Shown: positions 32,298-43,202 of the stretch, one piece after another
Layout: each line of letters starts with the position of its first letter
How positions within the stretch are numbered: position 1 is the stretch's first letter
NCBI GenBank assembly: GCA_032718475.1
Contig: JAUCBJ010004480.1
Span: forward strand, 1 to 64,000
Direction of reading: 5' to 3'
DNA length: 64,000 nt
Source: Nemertoderma westbladi
Taxonomy: Eukaryota > Xenacoelomorpha > Nemertodermatida > Nemertodermatidae
Notes under the pieces: model-generated
What the model was told of the DNA's origin: nothing
What the model saw: only the letters and a program-made list of their open reading frames with translations
Database searches by the model: none
Made by a program: the position numbers and the translations under genes

Positions 32298-34205
32298 ACT
32301 ACTACTAGGTCGAGCGAACTCGGACAGTGGAAATGAGATCCTTCCAGGCTTCCCGATTCTCCATAGTTGTCGCAATTTCGTTTCTCCCAAGTTCAGTATC
32401 CCTTTCAAGTTGATCTATATATGTTATGGCCGGTCGTCCACGACTACGCTTTCCATGAGTTGGTTGCCAGAGAAGTAGATCTGGTATGACCTCGTCTTTA
32501 CTTCGCCAGCAGTGCCCACTGAATCTTAATCTGCGTTCACGGAGGGTGGTTGATACAGGTGGTATTGTACCATAAAGCTCGGCGTTTGTCATGTGTTGTC
32601 TCCAGCTGATGTTTAGGGCTGCCCTTAGTAGTCTTGTGTAGCAACCATCAATTCGTTGTTCAAGTGATTTAGTCAGTGTCCAGGTCTCACCCCCATATAA
32701 AAATACACTTTCCACTGTGGCTCGAAAGAACTTAGTCTTCAGGTGCCTGGAGAGATCTGATTTCCAGATGGTATCCATTTTTGATAGAGCTACCCAAGCC
32801 TTTGCTTTCCTAACTTCTATGTCCTTTTTGCTACTCTCTATCCATGATCCAAGGTACTGGAAGTCATCGACCTTCCTTAGGTGATTATTATCAATGGTTG
32901 TCAAGATTCCATCAACATTAAAGGTCATGAATTCGGTCTTTGTAGCATTTATATGCAATCCAACCTCCTTAGCAGCCCTCTCCACTTTATTTAGTAGAAG
33001 CTGTGCATCTGCTAGCGTATTAGAGAGCAGGGCGATGTCATCCGCAAAGTCGGTGTCTGTGACTGTAGTTGCCGGATATCTACTACTTCTGCGTTCTTGA
33101 AGTGTGAATCCCAGATCTTCACCCTTTGTGGCCGTCCTCATTGCGTAATCCAGCACAATTACAAATAGTAATGGTGCTAATGTGTCACCTTGCAGTACGC
33201 CAGCCAGGATTGAGAAAAACTAAGTTTCACCATCTGGTGAGAGTACCTGCGCTTCTGTGTCACAATATAGCAATCCAATGCCAGCAACAATTACTTCTGG
33301 TATTCCATAAGCTCTTAGGATTTCAAGCATTTTACCTCTATGGATGGAGTCGAATGCCTTCTTGAAGTCCACAAAAGTCATGACTGCGGGGAGATTCTTT
33401 GACTTGATTCCTTCAATCAGTCTCCGTAGTGCAAGTATCTGAGCTATTGTTGATCTACTTGGTCGAAATCCGTTTTGGCTCTTACGCAGTAGTTTCTCTA
33501 TGTGAGGCCCAATCCTATATAGAATCATTTTATTGTATATTTTGGCAGCTACCACAAGCAGACAGATCCCACGATAGTTTGTTGGTATGCCGAGGTCTCC
33601 TTTCTTGGGGAGAGGCTTTAGTTGACCTTTAGTCCAAATTGGTGGTGGCTTTTCCCCTTTTAACATCCGGTTGCAAACATTCAATAATGGTCTATTTAGC
33701 ACTCCGGTTTTCCATACCTCCGCTGGGATTTCATCTAATCCACTCGCTTTATTATTGGACATGCTTTTAATGCTTCTTTGGAGTTCGGCAGGTGTGAAGT
33801 CCCCTGTTTCTATAGGTAGTGTCTTGTCATATATTTTCCTTATAGGGCTGACCTCGATGTTTGGTGGCTGCCCAAGCAAGTTGCTGAAGTGATTTTTCCA
33901 CTTCCCAACACGTTCTTCAGGACTATCGGCTTTGAGGTGCCCCTTTGCACAACTTTTCCGACCAGATACCTCATTTACAGTTTGCCAGGTAAGTCTTGAT
34001 TGTTGCTGTATGTGAGCAGTTGTAATTGCTTCAGTTTTATCCTGTATGTACTTTTCCTGGCTGATGTTGTAGGCCAATTTAAGATCGTCCTTAGCTTTCT
34101 CAACCTTGTTAATGTTTTCGGTTGTTGGTTGTTCGGTTTTAACTTTGTAGGCTATCTTAAGATCTTCTCTCTTACAAGTAACCTCAGAGTTTTGCCATGG
34201 CACAT
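32298..34205 (-). pseudogene. LINE reverse transcriptase, RTE-like, one in-frame TAG
   Basis: The - strand frame runs 34203-32305 and is interrupted only by TAG at 33220-33218. Motifs in order: NNKASGLDEIPAEVW, NYRGICLLVVAAKIYNKMI, NGFRPSRSTIAQILALRRL, motif A TFVDFKKAFDSI, LAGVLQGDTLAPLLF (just after the TAG), motif C TDFADDIALLS, DDFQYLGSWIESS, FLYGGETWTLT, LRERRLRFSGHCWRS and the C-terminal WQPTHGKRSRGRP. Both catalytic Asp of FADD are kept. The endonuclease is missing (5' truncation at about 34205) and a (TAG)n/(TAC)n tail abuts 32298. It is inserted in the 19-bp minisatellite. It is related to, but a different subfamily from, 7606-9051. Confidence 0.85.
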
Positions 34206-34329
34206 ACTGTTTTCTATTGTATTATTGTATTCTATTATTCTATTGTATTATTCTATTGTATTATTCTATTGTATTATTGTACTGTTTTCTATTAACTATT
34301 GTATTAGCTATTAACTATTGACTATTAAC

Positions 34330-34985
34330 AATATATGTGCTGTCGGTGCAGGACGAAGAACATATACTGAGTAGCTGCGAGCATAGAAAGGAAATTATAG
34401 GCTTCTACAATGTTTCATCTATGTTAGACTTTAACGGCCTACCGAGTTACGAAGCCGCAGAGCTGGCTTATAAGATCAGCAAAGTGTTCCCGTAATAGTT
34501 GTATATAGTCTATAACCAACGACTGACAGTATTTAATTTACGACAGTGGTTTATTGACTTGCAGTACTTAATTTAACTATTTAATTATCTGAATTATTGC
34601 ATATTTAATACTTCCGAATTTGACTTTATATTGGCAATTTATTAGTAACCAAATACCTTATATTTGTTTGACATAATGGTTAACCGTAATTACATAATAT
34701 TGTGTATTGAATGTTGATTATTTGACCATATATTAATACAACCTAATTTGGCTTTATATTGACTATTTATTAGTGACCGAATGACCGATATTTTGTTTAA
34801 ATTAACCTTATATTTATTTGACATACTGTTTATAACGATTAGGACTTACCCAGTGTTTATTTGACCATATATAATTTACTTACTTATTGATCAATTGTAT
34901 TTATGTAGACCTATTAATAATATAATAATGTAGTGCTGATGGTAATGTGATCTGGTCTATAATAATAATAATAATAATAATAATA
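34330..34985 (+). pseudogene. LINE 3' end: last coding piece, 3' UTR and (AAT)n tail
   Basis: The + frame QDEEHILSSCEHRKEIIGFY (from 34349) continues to AELAYKISKVFP and stops at 34493-34495. The DEEH-x-L-x-x-C motif is the usual C-terminal zinc-binding region of many LINE polyproteins. About 470 bp of AT-rich 3' UTR and an (AAT)n tail (about 34961-34984) follow, after which the minisatellite resumes. It is a severely 5'-truncated insertion. Confidence 0.65.
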
Positions 34986-35325
34986 CTAGCTATTAACTAT
35001 TGTTTTATTGTCTATTGTATTAGCTATTAACTATTGTATTAGCTATTAACTATTGTATTAGCTGTTAACTATTGTATTAGTGTCTATTGTATTAGCTATT
35101 AACTATTGTTTTAGTGTCTATTGTATTAGCTATTAACTATTGTTTTAGTGTCTATTGTATTAGCTATTAACTATTGTTTTAGTGTCTATTGTATTAGCTA
35201 TTAACTATTGTATTAGCTATTAACTATTGTATTAGCTGTTAACTATTGTATTAGTGTCTATTGTATTAGCTATTAACTAATGTTTTAGTGTCTATTGTAT
35301 TAGCTATTAACTATTGTATTAGTGT

Positions 35326-35912
35326 CATTGCAATTTTTCATTGCAGTTCCCTTCTCAATTTGTGACTTAGTTTAGTGACATTTCCTAGTTTATCATCTTG
35401 ATAATGCCTTCCGATGCGATACGAAACCTAGCAGTCAGCGGTCTGCCATCATATCAGTCAGCTGATCATTTAATCCACTCAACATCTAGGTCTCACACTT
35501 ACTTTTTCTGTTTTATTACTTTTTCTATTTAGTTTCTCTTTATTTTCTATTTAGTTAGTGATATCTATCTATATCTGTAAGCCCGATAAGTATCATTACA
35601 GGCAGCTTCATAATGATAAAATCATTGAAAATGACCACCGCTGCAAAATAAAAAAAATAGACAACATTTCTAAAAGCCAAGGGCGGTTACCTATTTATTA
35701 TGTTTATTATAACATAAAATTATTTATGTTTCTATCTTCATATTTTATTAGCTGAACTGTCTGCTAGTGTCCAGATGTATTATCAAAAGTTTGAAAAAAT
35801 TCGTTGAATTTATCCAATGAAATATTGAACAAATTTTTAGTTTGTTTCTGGTTTCTTAGTTTATTTCTCTGAGAACGAATATAACCTTAGATTAGTTCTG
35901 AATAGCTGTTAC
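35326..35912. other. Non-coding stretch
   Basis: No gene recognised; AT-rich. Confidence 0.5.
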
Positions 35913-35973
35913 TTAAACCTAATAGTACCGGGCTATAAAATGTTGTACAAATACCGGGGAAGGGTCATATTGA

Positions 35974-35988
35974 CCCCCCCCCCCCCCC
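35974..35988. repeat. poly(C) run, 15 bp
   Basis: Follows GGGTCATATTGA near the left end of the TTAA-flanked element; mirrored by 42573-42591 near the right end. Confidence 0.95.
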
Positions 35989-36729
35989 ACCCCTCTAAAA
36001 TCTAAAAAAAATTTTACGAAAACGTCTGATTTTTTGTTTGTACGTACAGTAGGTATCACTAGTCTGGATCCGCCCGAAAAAAAATATTTTCGAAAAAATG
36101 TACTTGGGTGGTTATATTGCAGCACCAAAATTACTAGTAGTGTGGAATTATCATAAAATGTAAATGTTTCATTTTTCGGCAAATTTTTTTTCAATACAGG
36201 TTTTCTGGTGCGCAAAATACATTGGAAAATATTTAAAAATTAGATGATTACTATAAATGGCTGTTTAGTCCTCTTGCGTAGGAAAAATTTTTACAGACAA
36301 AATTTTTAATTCACTTATACGATGCTATAAATTCACATTTTCAGGTTTTCTAGGCGCTGATTCTAATGGAATACATTTCTAATATGCCAGATAATTTCTA
36401 CTTGTATTTTTCGGCGTAATTTGGCAATTTTTTGTGCTAGCACCAAATTTCGTACCCATCACCAAAAACGTTTGCGATGTCCAGTGCTGTTTTTATTGAT
36501 TCCACCGGATTCAGAACCCTCATAAACCCGTATAACGCAAGAAACAAGATGATACTATTTACTGATCAATTTGCTTATTTTCCAAAATTTGGTGCTGGCA
36601 CAACAATTTTCACCCACCGGCGAAAAATACAAGTTTCAAAACTCTTATGAAATTTTTACTGATTCATTTTTACTGATTCATTGAATTCAGATCCCTCACA
36701 AACCCGTATATCGCAAGAAACAAGGTGAC

Positions 36730-36734
36730 ACAAT
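36730..36734. repeat. Target-site duplication, left (ACAAT)
   Basis: ACAAT directly before the 5' LTR; identical to 41853-41857. Confidence 0.9.
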
Positions 36735-37050
36735 TGTGGCAATAGCGACTATGGTACCAGTACCGGCACTATATACTTTCACTTTGATGACGACCGAGAG
36801 TCTGACTGTGTCTGTCATCTGTAGATACTTAGGATATCAGTACCGACTGTCCTATCTACCGGTACAGCAGTACTATGTTAGGACCTAGATCCGTGTAGCC
36901 CAGTAGGCTACCTTTATTCAATATATACTATATATTCATTATATATTATTATACTTATCTGCTCCGGCATATGTTCCGACGTTACAACATTGCCTGCACG
37001 GCGTCCCGTTAACAGGTATGCGGGACCGAGAGTAGATTCCCCCACATACA
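36735..37050 (+). repeat. 5' LTR of Ty3/gypsy element, 316 bp
   Basis: Starts TGTGGCAATAG and ends CACATACA (TG...CA). It differs from the 3' LTR by one substitution and a 5-bp AT indel. A TATATA word near 36770 could be the promoter box. Confidence 0.95.
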
Positions 37051-37068
37051 TGGCGCAGTGAGTTTACC
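37051..37068 (+). other. Primer-binding site
   Basis: TGGCGCAGTGAG directly follows the 5' LTR; TGGCGCAGT is a common gypsy-class primer-binding start. The matching tRNA was not determined. Confidence 0.55.
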
Positions 37069-37147
37069 GTCACCTGTGACAGGTAGAAACCTCTACGGGA
37101 TCTCCAACACTACTAATTTGTTTCCTACGTATTTGTAATTTGGGCCC

Positions 37148-40100
37148 ATGCCGCCTAAATCTAAAGGGAAGCAAAAACCCACGTCACCGCCCACGGCGGA
37201 CAGCAGTAGCAGCGACGGTGACGAAACTATAGAAGCCCGAGGCGGCAGTCACACTCCTATCCGGATGGACGACCTCGCGCGTATTCTCGCCCAACAACAG
37301 ACTGCTATGGCTCAGCTGCTGGCGCAACAGCAGGAAGATGCCAACCGTCGCCAGGCGGCCGCGGACGACCGCATCGCTCAACTCCTCGCGGCTCTACAAC
37401 CCGGCGTGGCGGCGGCCGCCGCACCGGGACCGCCGGCGACCCAACCCACATACGCGGGAGCCGCTACGAACCCAGCTCCACGACGCCGGGTTATCGACAT
37501 CTCCGCCATGGAGAAGATCGACGCGGACGTCGACTTCTCCTCGTTCCGCCGGTGGAGACAGGCGTGGAGGGTCCACGCCCACCGGCAGCAGGTCGCCACG
37601 ATCCCCTGGGCGGAGCAGGTTTACGCTCTCGTCGCCGCCCTGGGCAGCGACCTCCAGGAGACCATCCGCGTCACCCTCCAGGTTGACATCGACTCGGACG
37701 AGACGACCCCGGAGACGATCCTCGACGCTCTCCAGGCCCACCTCCGAACTCCGCACCGGGACACCGCCGAACTCTGCGGCCACTGCCGGGACCGGCAGAT
37801 CGTTACCCAAATCCTCGTGGGTGTGCGGTGCTCGGAGACCCGCACCGAGCTGCTCAAGGTGCTCCCGCAGCCAACCCTCGAGGACTGCGTGCGGATCGCG
37901 CAGAGTGTGGAGGCCAGCGAGAGGAACGACTCCATTCTGGCGAGCGGGAAACCGATCCACAAACTCTCCTCCTACAAACGCGAACGTTAGGTTTCCCGAA
38001 CCCCGGCGGCCTCCCGCACCCTGGCGGGTTCTCGCTACTCGTCTCCCGACCCTTCCCGTCGAACCAATGCATCCAACAGTTGCGGCAACTGTGGGCGAAA
38101 CCACGACAAGGGGAAGGACTGCCCCGCCAAGGGTATCACGTGCCACGCCTGCGGCAAGACGGGGCACTTCAAGTCGGTGTGCCGGTCCAAACCCGCACCC
38201 AAATCGTCGAAGGTTTTGACGATCTTCCGACAACGGAGCGTCCACAGCTCGGACAAAGACCGGACCAGCTGCGACCTAAACTACATCTCCGTCGATGTAA
38301 CAAACTCGAGGACCAACCGGTTTATGGGACGGGCCCGCCACTCCCTCCCGGATAGCGGAGCGGCTGCCTCTGTCCTCAACGAGAAACTCTTCCTTCAACT
38401 CGGGGGTCGCCATGCCGACCTCCTCCCGCTACGGGAAGACGACAAGTTCGAGGCGGCGAACCGGCTCCCCATGGCGGCCGTGGGGCGGTTCCCGGTGGAG
38501 CTCGAATACTTCGGGGCGAAGGCGATCACCGAACTGGTTATCTCCCCGGAGTCCGACGGTTTAATCCTCTCCAAGAGGACCATCCAGGACCTCGACATCC
38601 TCCCGCGGAACTTCCCGGCTCCCCTCCGCAGCCGAGGAACCGTCGCCTCCATCGCTCCATCCCCGGCGACCCGCTCCCGGGACGACTACCTCCGCGAGTT
38701 CGACGACGTCTTCGACGACGACTCCGCCCCGCTCCCGATGATGCACGGCCCGCCCATGCACATCCTGCTGAAAGACGGGGCGATGCCGTTCCACGTCAAC
38801 GGCGCGCGACCGATCCCGTTCGCGATGCGGGACGAGGTAAAGGGTCTCCTCGACAACCTGGAACGGAGGGAAGTCATCGCCCGGGTCGACGAGCCAACAG
38901 ACTGGGCCCACCCGATGACAGTGGCGAGAAAACCGGGGGGTAAACTGCGACTTTGCATCGACCTCCGCCACTTAAACTCGCAGGTGCGACGTCCCTACTA
39001 TCCCACCCCGAGTCCACGGTCGGCGGTGGCCGGAGTTTCTTCCACCGCCCAGGTTTTCTCGGTGTTTGACGCCGCCAGTGGCTACTGGTAGGTTCCCCTG
39101 GACAAGGAGTCACAACTCCTCACAACCTTCGCGACTCCCTGGGGCCGGTACCGTCACACCCGCAGCGTCATGGGGCTCATCTCGTCCGGAGATGAGTTTA
39201 ACCGGCGGGGTGACGACGCACTCCAGGGACTCCCCAACCTCATCAAGGTTGTAGACGACGTGCTCCTCTACAACGACACCATGGAGGAGCACCTGGCCAA
39301 CGTCGGCCGGTTCATGGAGCGGTGCCGAACCCACAGCATTACGCTGCACCCTGGGAAGGTGCAGTTCGCCCAGGCCGAGGTTCGGTTCGCTGGGTACCTC
39401 GTCGGCGCCTCCGGTATCAAGGCCGACCCGGAGAAACTGAAGGCGATCGCCGCCTTCCCCCGCCCAGGGAACATCACTGACCTCCGCAGCTTCGTGGGAC
39501 TCGTGGAGCAACTCGCTCCGTTCTCCGGCAACATCGCCGCCGCCATATCTCCGATCCGCCCCCTCCTCAGTACGAAGGCGACCTTCACCTGGACGGGGGA
39601 CCACGAACGGGCCTTCGAGGCCACTAAACTGGCGCTCACAACCCCACCGACCCTCGCCCCGTTCGACACGACCCGGGAGACCCGCCTCGTTACCGACGCT
39701 TCCCGGCTGAAGGGCCTCGGATACGCCCTCCTCCAGCGGTACGGGGAGGATTGGAGGCTGATCGAGTGCGGCTCGAGGTTCACCACCGACACGGAGTCCA
39801 GGTACGCCATGGTGGAACTCGAGCTCCTCGCCGTCGTATGGGCCGTCCAGAAGTGCCGGCTGTATCTTCTCGGCCTCCCCCACTTCAACTTGATTGTCGA
39901 CCACCAACCGCTCGTCACAATCATTGACAAGTATACGGTGGACGCCACAGACAACACCCGCCTCCAACGCCTCAAGACTAAACTGGCCCCGTACCAGTTT
40001 ACCACCACGTGGACCAAGGGGAAGGACCACGCCATCGCCGATGAGTTGTCCCGCGCCCCGGTCAATGACCCCACACCCGATGACCTCGTCGACGATGGGG

Positions 40101-41473
40101 ACATGGCGACCTACATCAGGGCAGTCACCCGCCAGTCCGCCGCCGACATAACCGGCTCCGACTCCGCCCACCTCGCGGATCCCGTCCTCGAGGAACTCGC
40201 CCGAGTGGCTCGGGACTACCCGGACTACAAAGCCCTACTCGCGGCCATTGAATCGGGCTTCCCGGAATCCGGCCGGAAGGAACCGGCGGTTAACATATAC
40301 TAGTCCGCCCGGGACCAGTTAACTACGGACGGGGACCTGGCCTTGTTTGGCCACCGTATTGTTGTCCCCACACGGTCCCGGAAATCCACCCTTGCACGCC
40401 TACACGCGGCACACCAGGGGGTGGAAAAAACGCTACATCGCGCCCGGCAGTGTGTATACTGGCCGGGCATCACCAACGACATCCGGACGTCCGTGGGCGC
40501 CTGCAGCGTGTGTCTGGCCTGTCGGTCAAGTCAAACCAAGGAACCATTTCTGACGGAGCCCCCACCAACTCGCCCGTTTGAAGATATCTCGGGAGATTTC
40601 TTCTCACTCGACGGGAAACATTTCCTCGCCACCGCAGACAGATATTCCGGATGGCCGGAAATCTACAGTTTCTCCGCCCCACCCACCGCTGCCCGGACAA
40701 CCACCGCCCTGCGTGACTGGTTCGTCCGCTACGGGGTACCAACCCGCTTCCGGTCGGACGGCGGAACCCAGTTCACAGCAGCAGAGCTGACCAGCTTCCT
40801 GAAAGACTGGGGGGTCACACCGGTCACATCGTCGCCAGAATACCCCCAGAGTAACGGGCACGCTGAATCAGCAGTGAAGGCCCTCAAGCGCTTACTGGAG
40901 AAGACTGGGGGGTCAACGACCTCCGCCGCGTTTCAGGAGGGGCTCCTGGAACTCCGAAACAGCCCCAGGGAGAGCGGCTTCTCCCCAGCGGACATAGTGT
41001 CCGGCCATCCTATGAGGTCGCGCGTTCCGGCCCACCACAGCGCCTTCGCTCGGACACTCCAGGAGACCCGGACGGAGCTAGACCGAGTGGCGCCGGCATT
41101 AAAATCAACCAGGACCGCCCAATATAACCGCGGAGCGAAGGCCCTGGAACCACTCGCGGTGGGCACCAGGGTCCGGGTTCAACACCCGACCAATAAACGG
41201 TGGGAGCGCACCGGCACCATCGTTGAGTCCGGTAAACACCAGAAGTATACTGTCCGGATGCCTTCCGGACGCACACTCATCCGGAACCGACGCCTACTTA
41301 TTCCGGACACCGCCCTCCAGGAGACACCCACGGGCCTATCAACCCCGGACGTGACACCCACAGCCCCCAAACACGTACGCTGGCGTGAACCCCTCATCGA
41401 AACTCAACAATTTGAGAAACTTTCAGTTTCCAAATACCCGAGGCGGGTACGTCAGCCACCCGACCGACTCTGA
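37148..41473 (+). pseudogene. gag-pol: gag-pol polyprotein of Ty3/gypsy element, one frame with three TAG codons
   Basis: A single frame of 1,442 codons ends at TGA (41471-41473) and is interrupted only by TAG at codons 281 (37988-37990), 648 (39089-39091) and 1052 (40301-40303). Codons 1-280 are gag: a Ser-rich and Gln/Ala-rich start, then the capsid region. CCHC-type knuckles follow at about 312-325 and 332-345. Protease DSGA is at 402-405. RT has CIDLRHLN, VFDAASGYW (641 on) and VVDD (703-704). RNase H has TDAS at 850. Integrase shows the HH-CC finger (HAAH...CSVC) and a DDE core (GDFF, SDGGTQF, NGHAES), then a GPY/F-like tail. No frameshift was found. The stops fall in gag before the knuckles, inside RT, and between RNase H and integrase. 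The copy is either inactive or depends on readthrough. Confidence 0.9.
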
Positions 41474-41530
41474 CATGAATTTTGATGAACGAATTTTAGC
41501 TCGGCACCGCCTCAGACGGCTAACCCGAGC

Positions 41531-41541
41531 TTGAAAGGGGG
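41531..41541 (+). other. Polypurine tract
   Basis: GAAAGGGGG immediately before the 3' LTR start. Confidence 0.8.
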
Positions 41542-41852
41542 TGTGGCAATAGCGACTATGGTACCAGTACCGGCACTATATACTTTCACTTTGATGACGA
41601 CCGAGAGTCTGACTGTGTCTGTCATCTGTAGATACTTAGGATATCAGTACCGACTGTCCTATCTACCGGTACAGCAGTACTATGTTAGGACCTAGATCCG
41701 TGTAGCCCAGTAGGCTACCTTTATTCAATATATATATTCATTATATATTATTATACTTATCTGCTCCGGCATATGTTCCGACGTTACAACATTGCCTGCA
41801 CGGCGTCCCGTTAACAGGTATGCTGGACCGAGAGTAGATTCCCCCACATACA
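41542..41852 (+). repeat. 3' LTR of Ty3/gypsy element, 311 bp
   Basis: TGTGGC...CATACA. Identical to the 5' LTR except GCTGG for GCGGG near 41823 and the loss of 5 bp in the AT tract near 41735. Confidence 0.95.
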
Positions 41853-41857
41853 ACAAT
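41853..41857. repeat. Target-site duplication, right (ACAAT)
   Basis: Matches 36730-36734. Confidence 0.9.
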
Positions 41858-42572
41858 CAATTTATATATTTGATGGTTTTCAAAATTTGGTGCTAGCACC
41901 ACATTTTGCACCCACTTCCAAAAAGTACAAGTTTGAGATGTCTAGTTCGATAATTATATGTTCCATTGAATTCAGAACAGCCATAAACCTCTAAAACGCC
42001 AGAAATAAATTGTCACAAGCAATTTTATCTATTAAATGGATCTTCAACATTTCGTGCTAGCACCAAAACTTGCACAGAGCACCGAAAAATACAAGTTTGA
42101 TACGCTTGGTGCAACACGTATATATTTCATCGAAACCAGAGCCCCAAAAAACCCCAATTGCGTAAAAAACAAGTTTCAAACAATCAATTTACAAAATTGA
42201 CATATTTCAAAATTTGGTGCTGGCACCAAAAATTGGCACCCGCCGAAAAAATCAAGTTTGAAATTTCTAAATCAATTTATATAAATTCCATCCAATTTCT
42301 AACACCAAAAAACCGGTGTAAATCAAAAAATAGAGATGTTACAATTCATATTTAATGAAATGTAATTTTCAAAAAACGTCTCAAAAAAAGTGCCAAAAGT
42401 AGGGTTAAAAAATGGTGCTATAACTCGAAAACTACACAATATTTTTTAAAACGGTTTTCACTACTAGGAAGACAATAGATTTTTAGGAAAAGTCATAAAA
42501 TTTCAAATTCCAAACTGCGTTTGTTTCAGAATTATAATAAAAAAACCACGGGGGGGTGGGGGGTCATATTGA

Positions 42573-42591
42573 CCCCCCCCCCCCCCCCCCC
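42573..42591. repeat. poly(C) run, 19 bp
   Basis: Near the right end of the TTAA-flanked element, after GGGTCATATTGA. Confidence 0.95.
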
Positions 42592-42608
42592 GGGTTTAAT
42601 AGGGTTAA

Positions 42609-42989
42609 AGTGTTACTCACATATGAGACTGAATAAGTATGAATAAGTATAACCTTTTCAGTATAAATATATTTAAATTTAAACCAACTACAAATAATGA
42701 AATAAATAATTCTACATGCAGATATGTCACTTAATTTACGTTATGAAATATTATACTGTATGTGACATTTAAGTGTCAATCAACCGTAGCAATTACCTAC
42801 GGATTTCATTCAAGTATTAAAATGCCCTCAAAGCGGTGCAACTCATTAATCGTTTTCGCCAATCAATAACGGTTCAAAGGTGACAGATAAAATAAATTGA
42901 TGTTAAACGTAATTTAGTTTCTTTGAATAACTAAAAATTATAATCAGCCACACTTGATTGAGTAGTATGCGTCTATGGAATGATTGGAC
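42609..42989. other. Non-coding stretch
   Basis: No gene or repeat recognised. Confidence 0.5.
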
Positions 42990-43154
42990 CCAAATCGCGT
43001 CGTGGCGAATTAATATCCCGCATCAATGTTAATTATAAATTTAGAGAAAGGAGCAGGTTACAGTGGCACGTTATTTTAACCAAATCAATAAACTAAACAC
43101 AAGAGAACAGGTTACAGTTTTATTTTTTAGAGTAATCAGTTGTTATTTGCGCCG
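42990..43154. mobile_element. Dispersed MITE-like repeat, copy 1
   Basis: Shares GGCGAATTAATATC, GGTTACAGTGGCACGTTATT, CCAAATCAATAAAC and TTTTTAGAGTAATCAG with copies at 45744-45910 and 47647-47794. Its right tip is ATTTGCGCCG; in the other copies the left tip CGACGCAAAT is the inverse of this. Confidence 0.6.
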
Positions 43155-43202
43155 AATTTCCCCTGGAGAGGGATGAATTTGTATTGCGTCGAAAGTCCCC
43201 CC

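Larger units (their letters stand above)
30985..35325. repeat. Minisatellite TATTGTATTAGCTATTAAC, in four blocks
   Basis: A 19-bp unit TATTGTATTAGCTATTAAC alternates with a shorter TATTGTATTAGTGTC unit. Blocks are at 30985-31146, 31300-32297, 34207-34329 and 34986-35325. They are separated by an unidentified 150-bp stretch, a LINE on the - strand (32298-34205) and a LINE 3' end on the + strand (34330-34985). About 1.6 kb of repeat remains. The block nearest the LINE 5' end (34207-34290) is a TATTCTATTGTAT variant. Confidence 0.95.
36735..41852 (+). mobile_element. Complete Ty3/gypsy LTR retrotransposon, 5.1 kb, young
   Basis: Two nearly identical LTRs, a 5-bp target duplication (ACAAT), a primer-binding-like site, a polypurine tract and one long gag-pol frame are all present. 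Domain order protease, RT, RNase H, integrase places it in Ty3/gypsy. There is no env. Internal GC content (about 60%) contrasts sharply with the AT-rich host. It sits in the same direction as the exchanger gene, within its intron 2, nested in a TTAA-flanked repeat element. Confidence 0.95.
36400..42300. repeat. About 5 copies of a ~163-bp tandem repeat, interrupted by the LTR element
   Basis: Each unit carries a GGTGCTAGCACC-type palindrome (about 36430, 36590, 41889, 42054, 42217), a CCGAAAAATACAAGTTT word and a CATAAACCCGTATA / CGCAAGAAACAAG word. Spacing is 159-175 bp when the gypsy insertion (36735-41852) is removed. Two units lie left and three right of the insertion. Confidence 0.75.
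35917..42604. mobile_element. TTAA-flanked non-autonomous transposon, split by a gypsy element
   Basis: TTAA precedes the left end (35913-35916) and follows the right end (42605-42608). The ends are imperfect inverted repeats: ACCTAATAGTACCGGG at the left, and CCCTATTAAACCCGGG (reverse complement) at the right. Further in, GGGTCATATTGACCC plus a C run occurs on both sides (35962-35988 and 42561-42591). TTAA target sites with CCYT-type tips fit piggyBac-like elements; Kolobok also uses TTAA. Without the LTR element it would be about 1.56 kb, with no coding capacity. Confidence 0.5.

Noticed and set aside
37338-38219. A 293-codon + strand frame overlapping gag
   Set aside because: Shifted-frame shadow rich in R, S, T and P; the gag frame has the Gln-rich start and connects in frame to the zinc knuckles and pol.
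37394-40171. Long - strand frames (over 270 codons) opposite gag-pol
   Set aside because: Shadows of the GC-rich gag-pol frame; Arg/Pro/Ser-rich with no domain.
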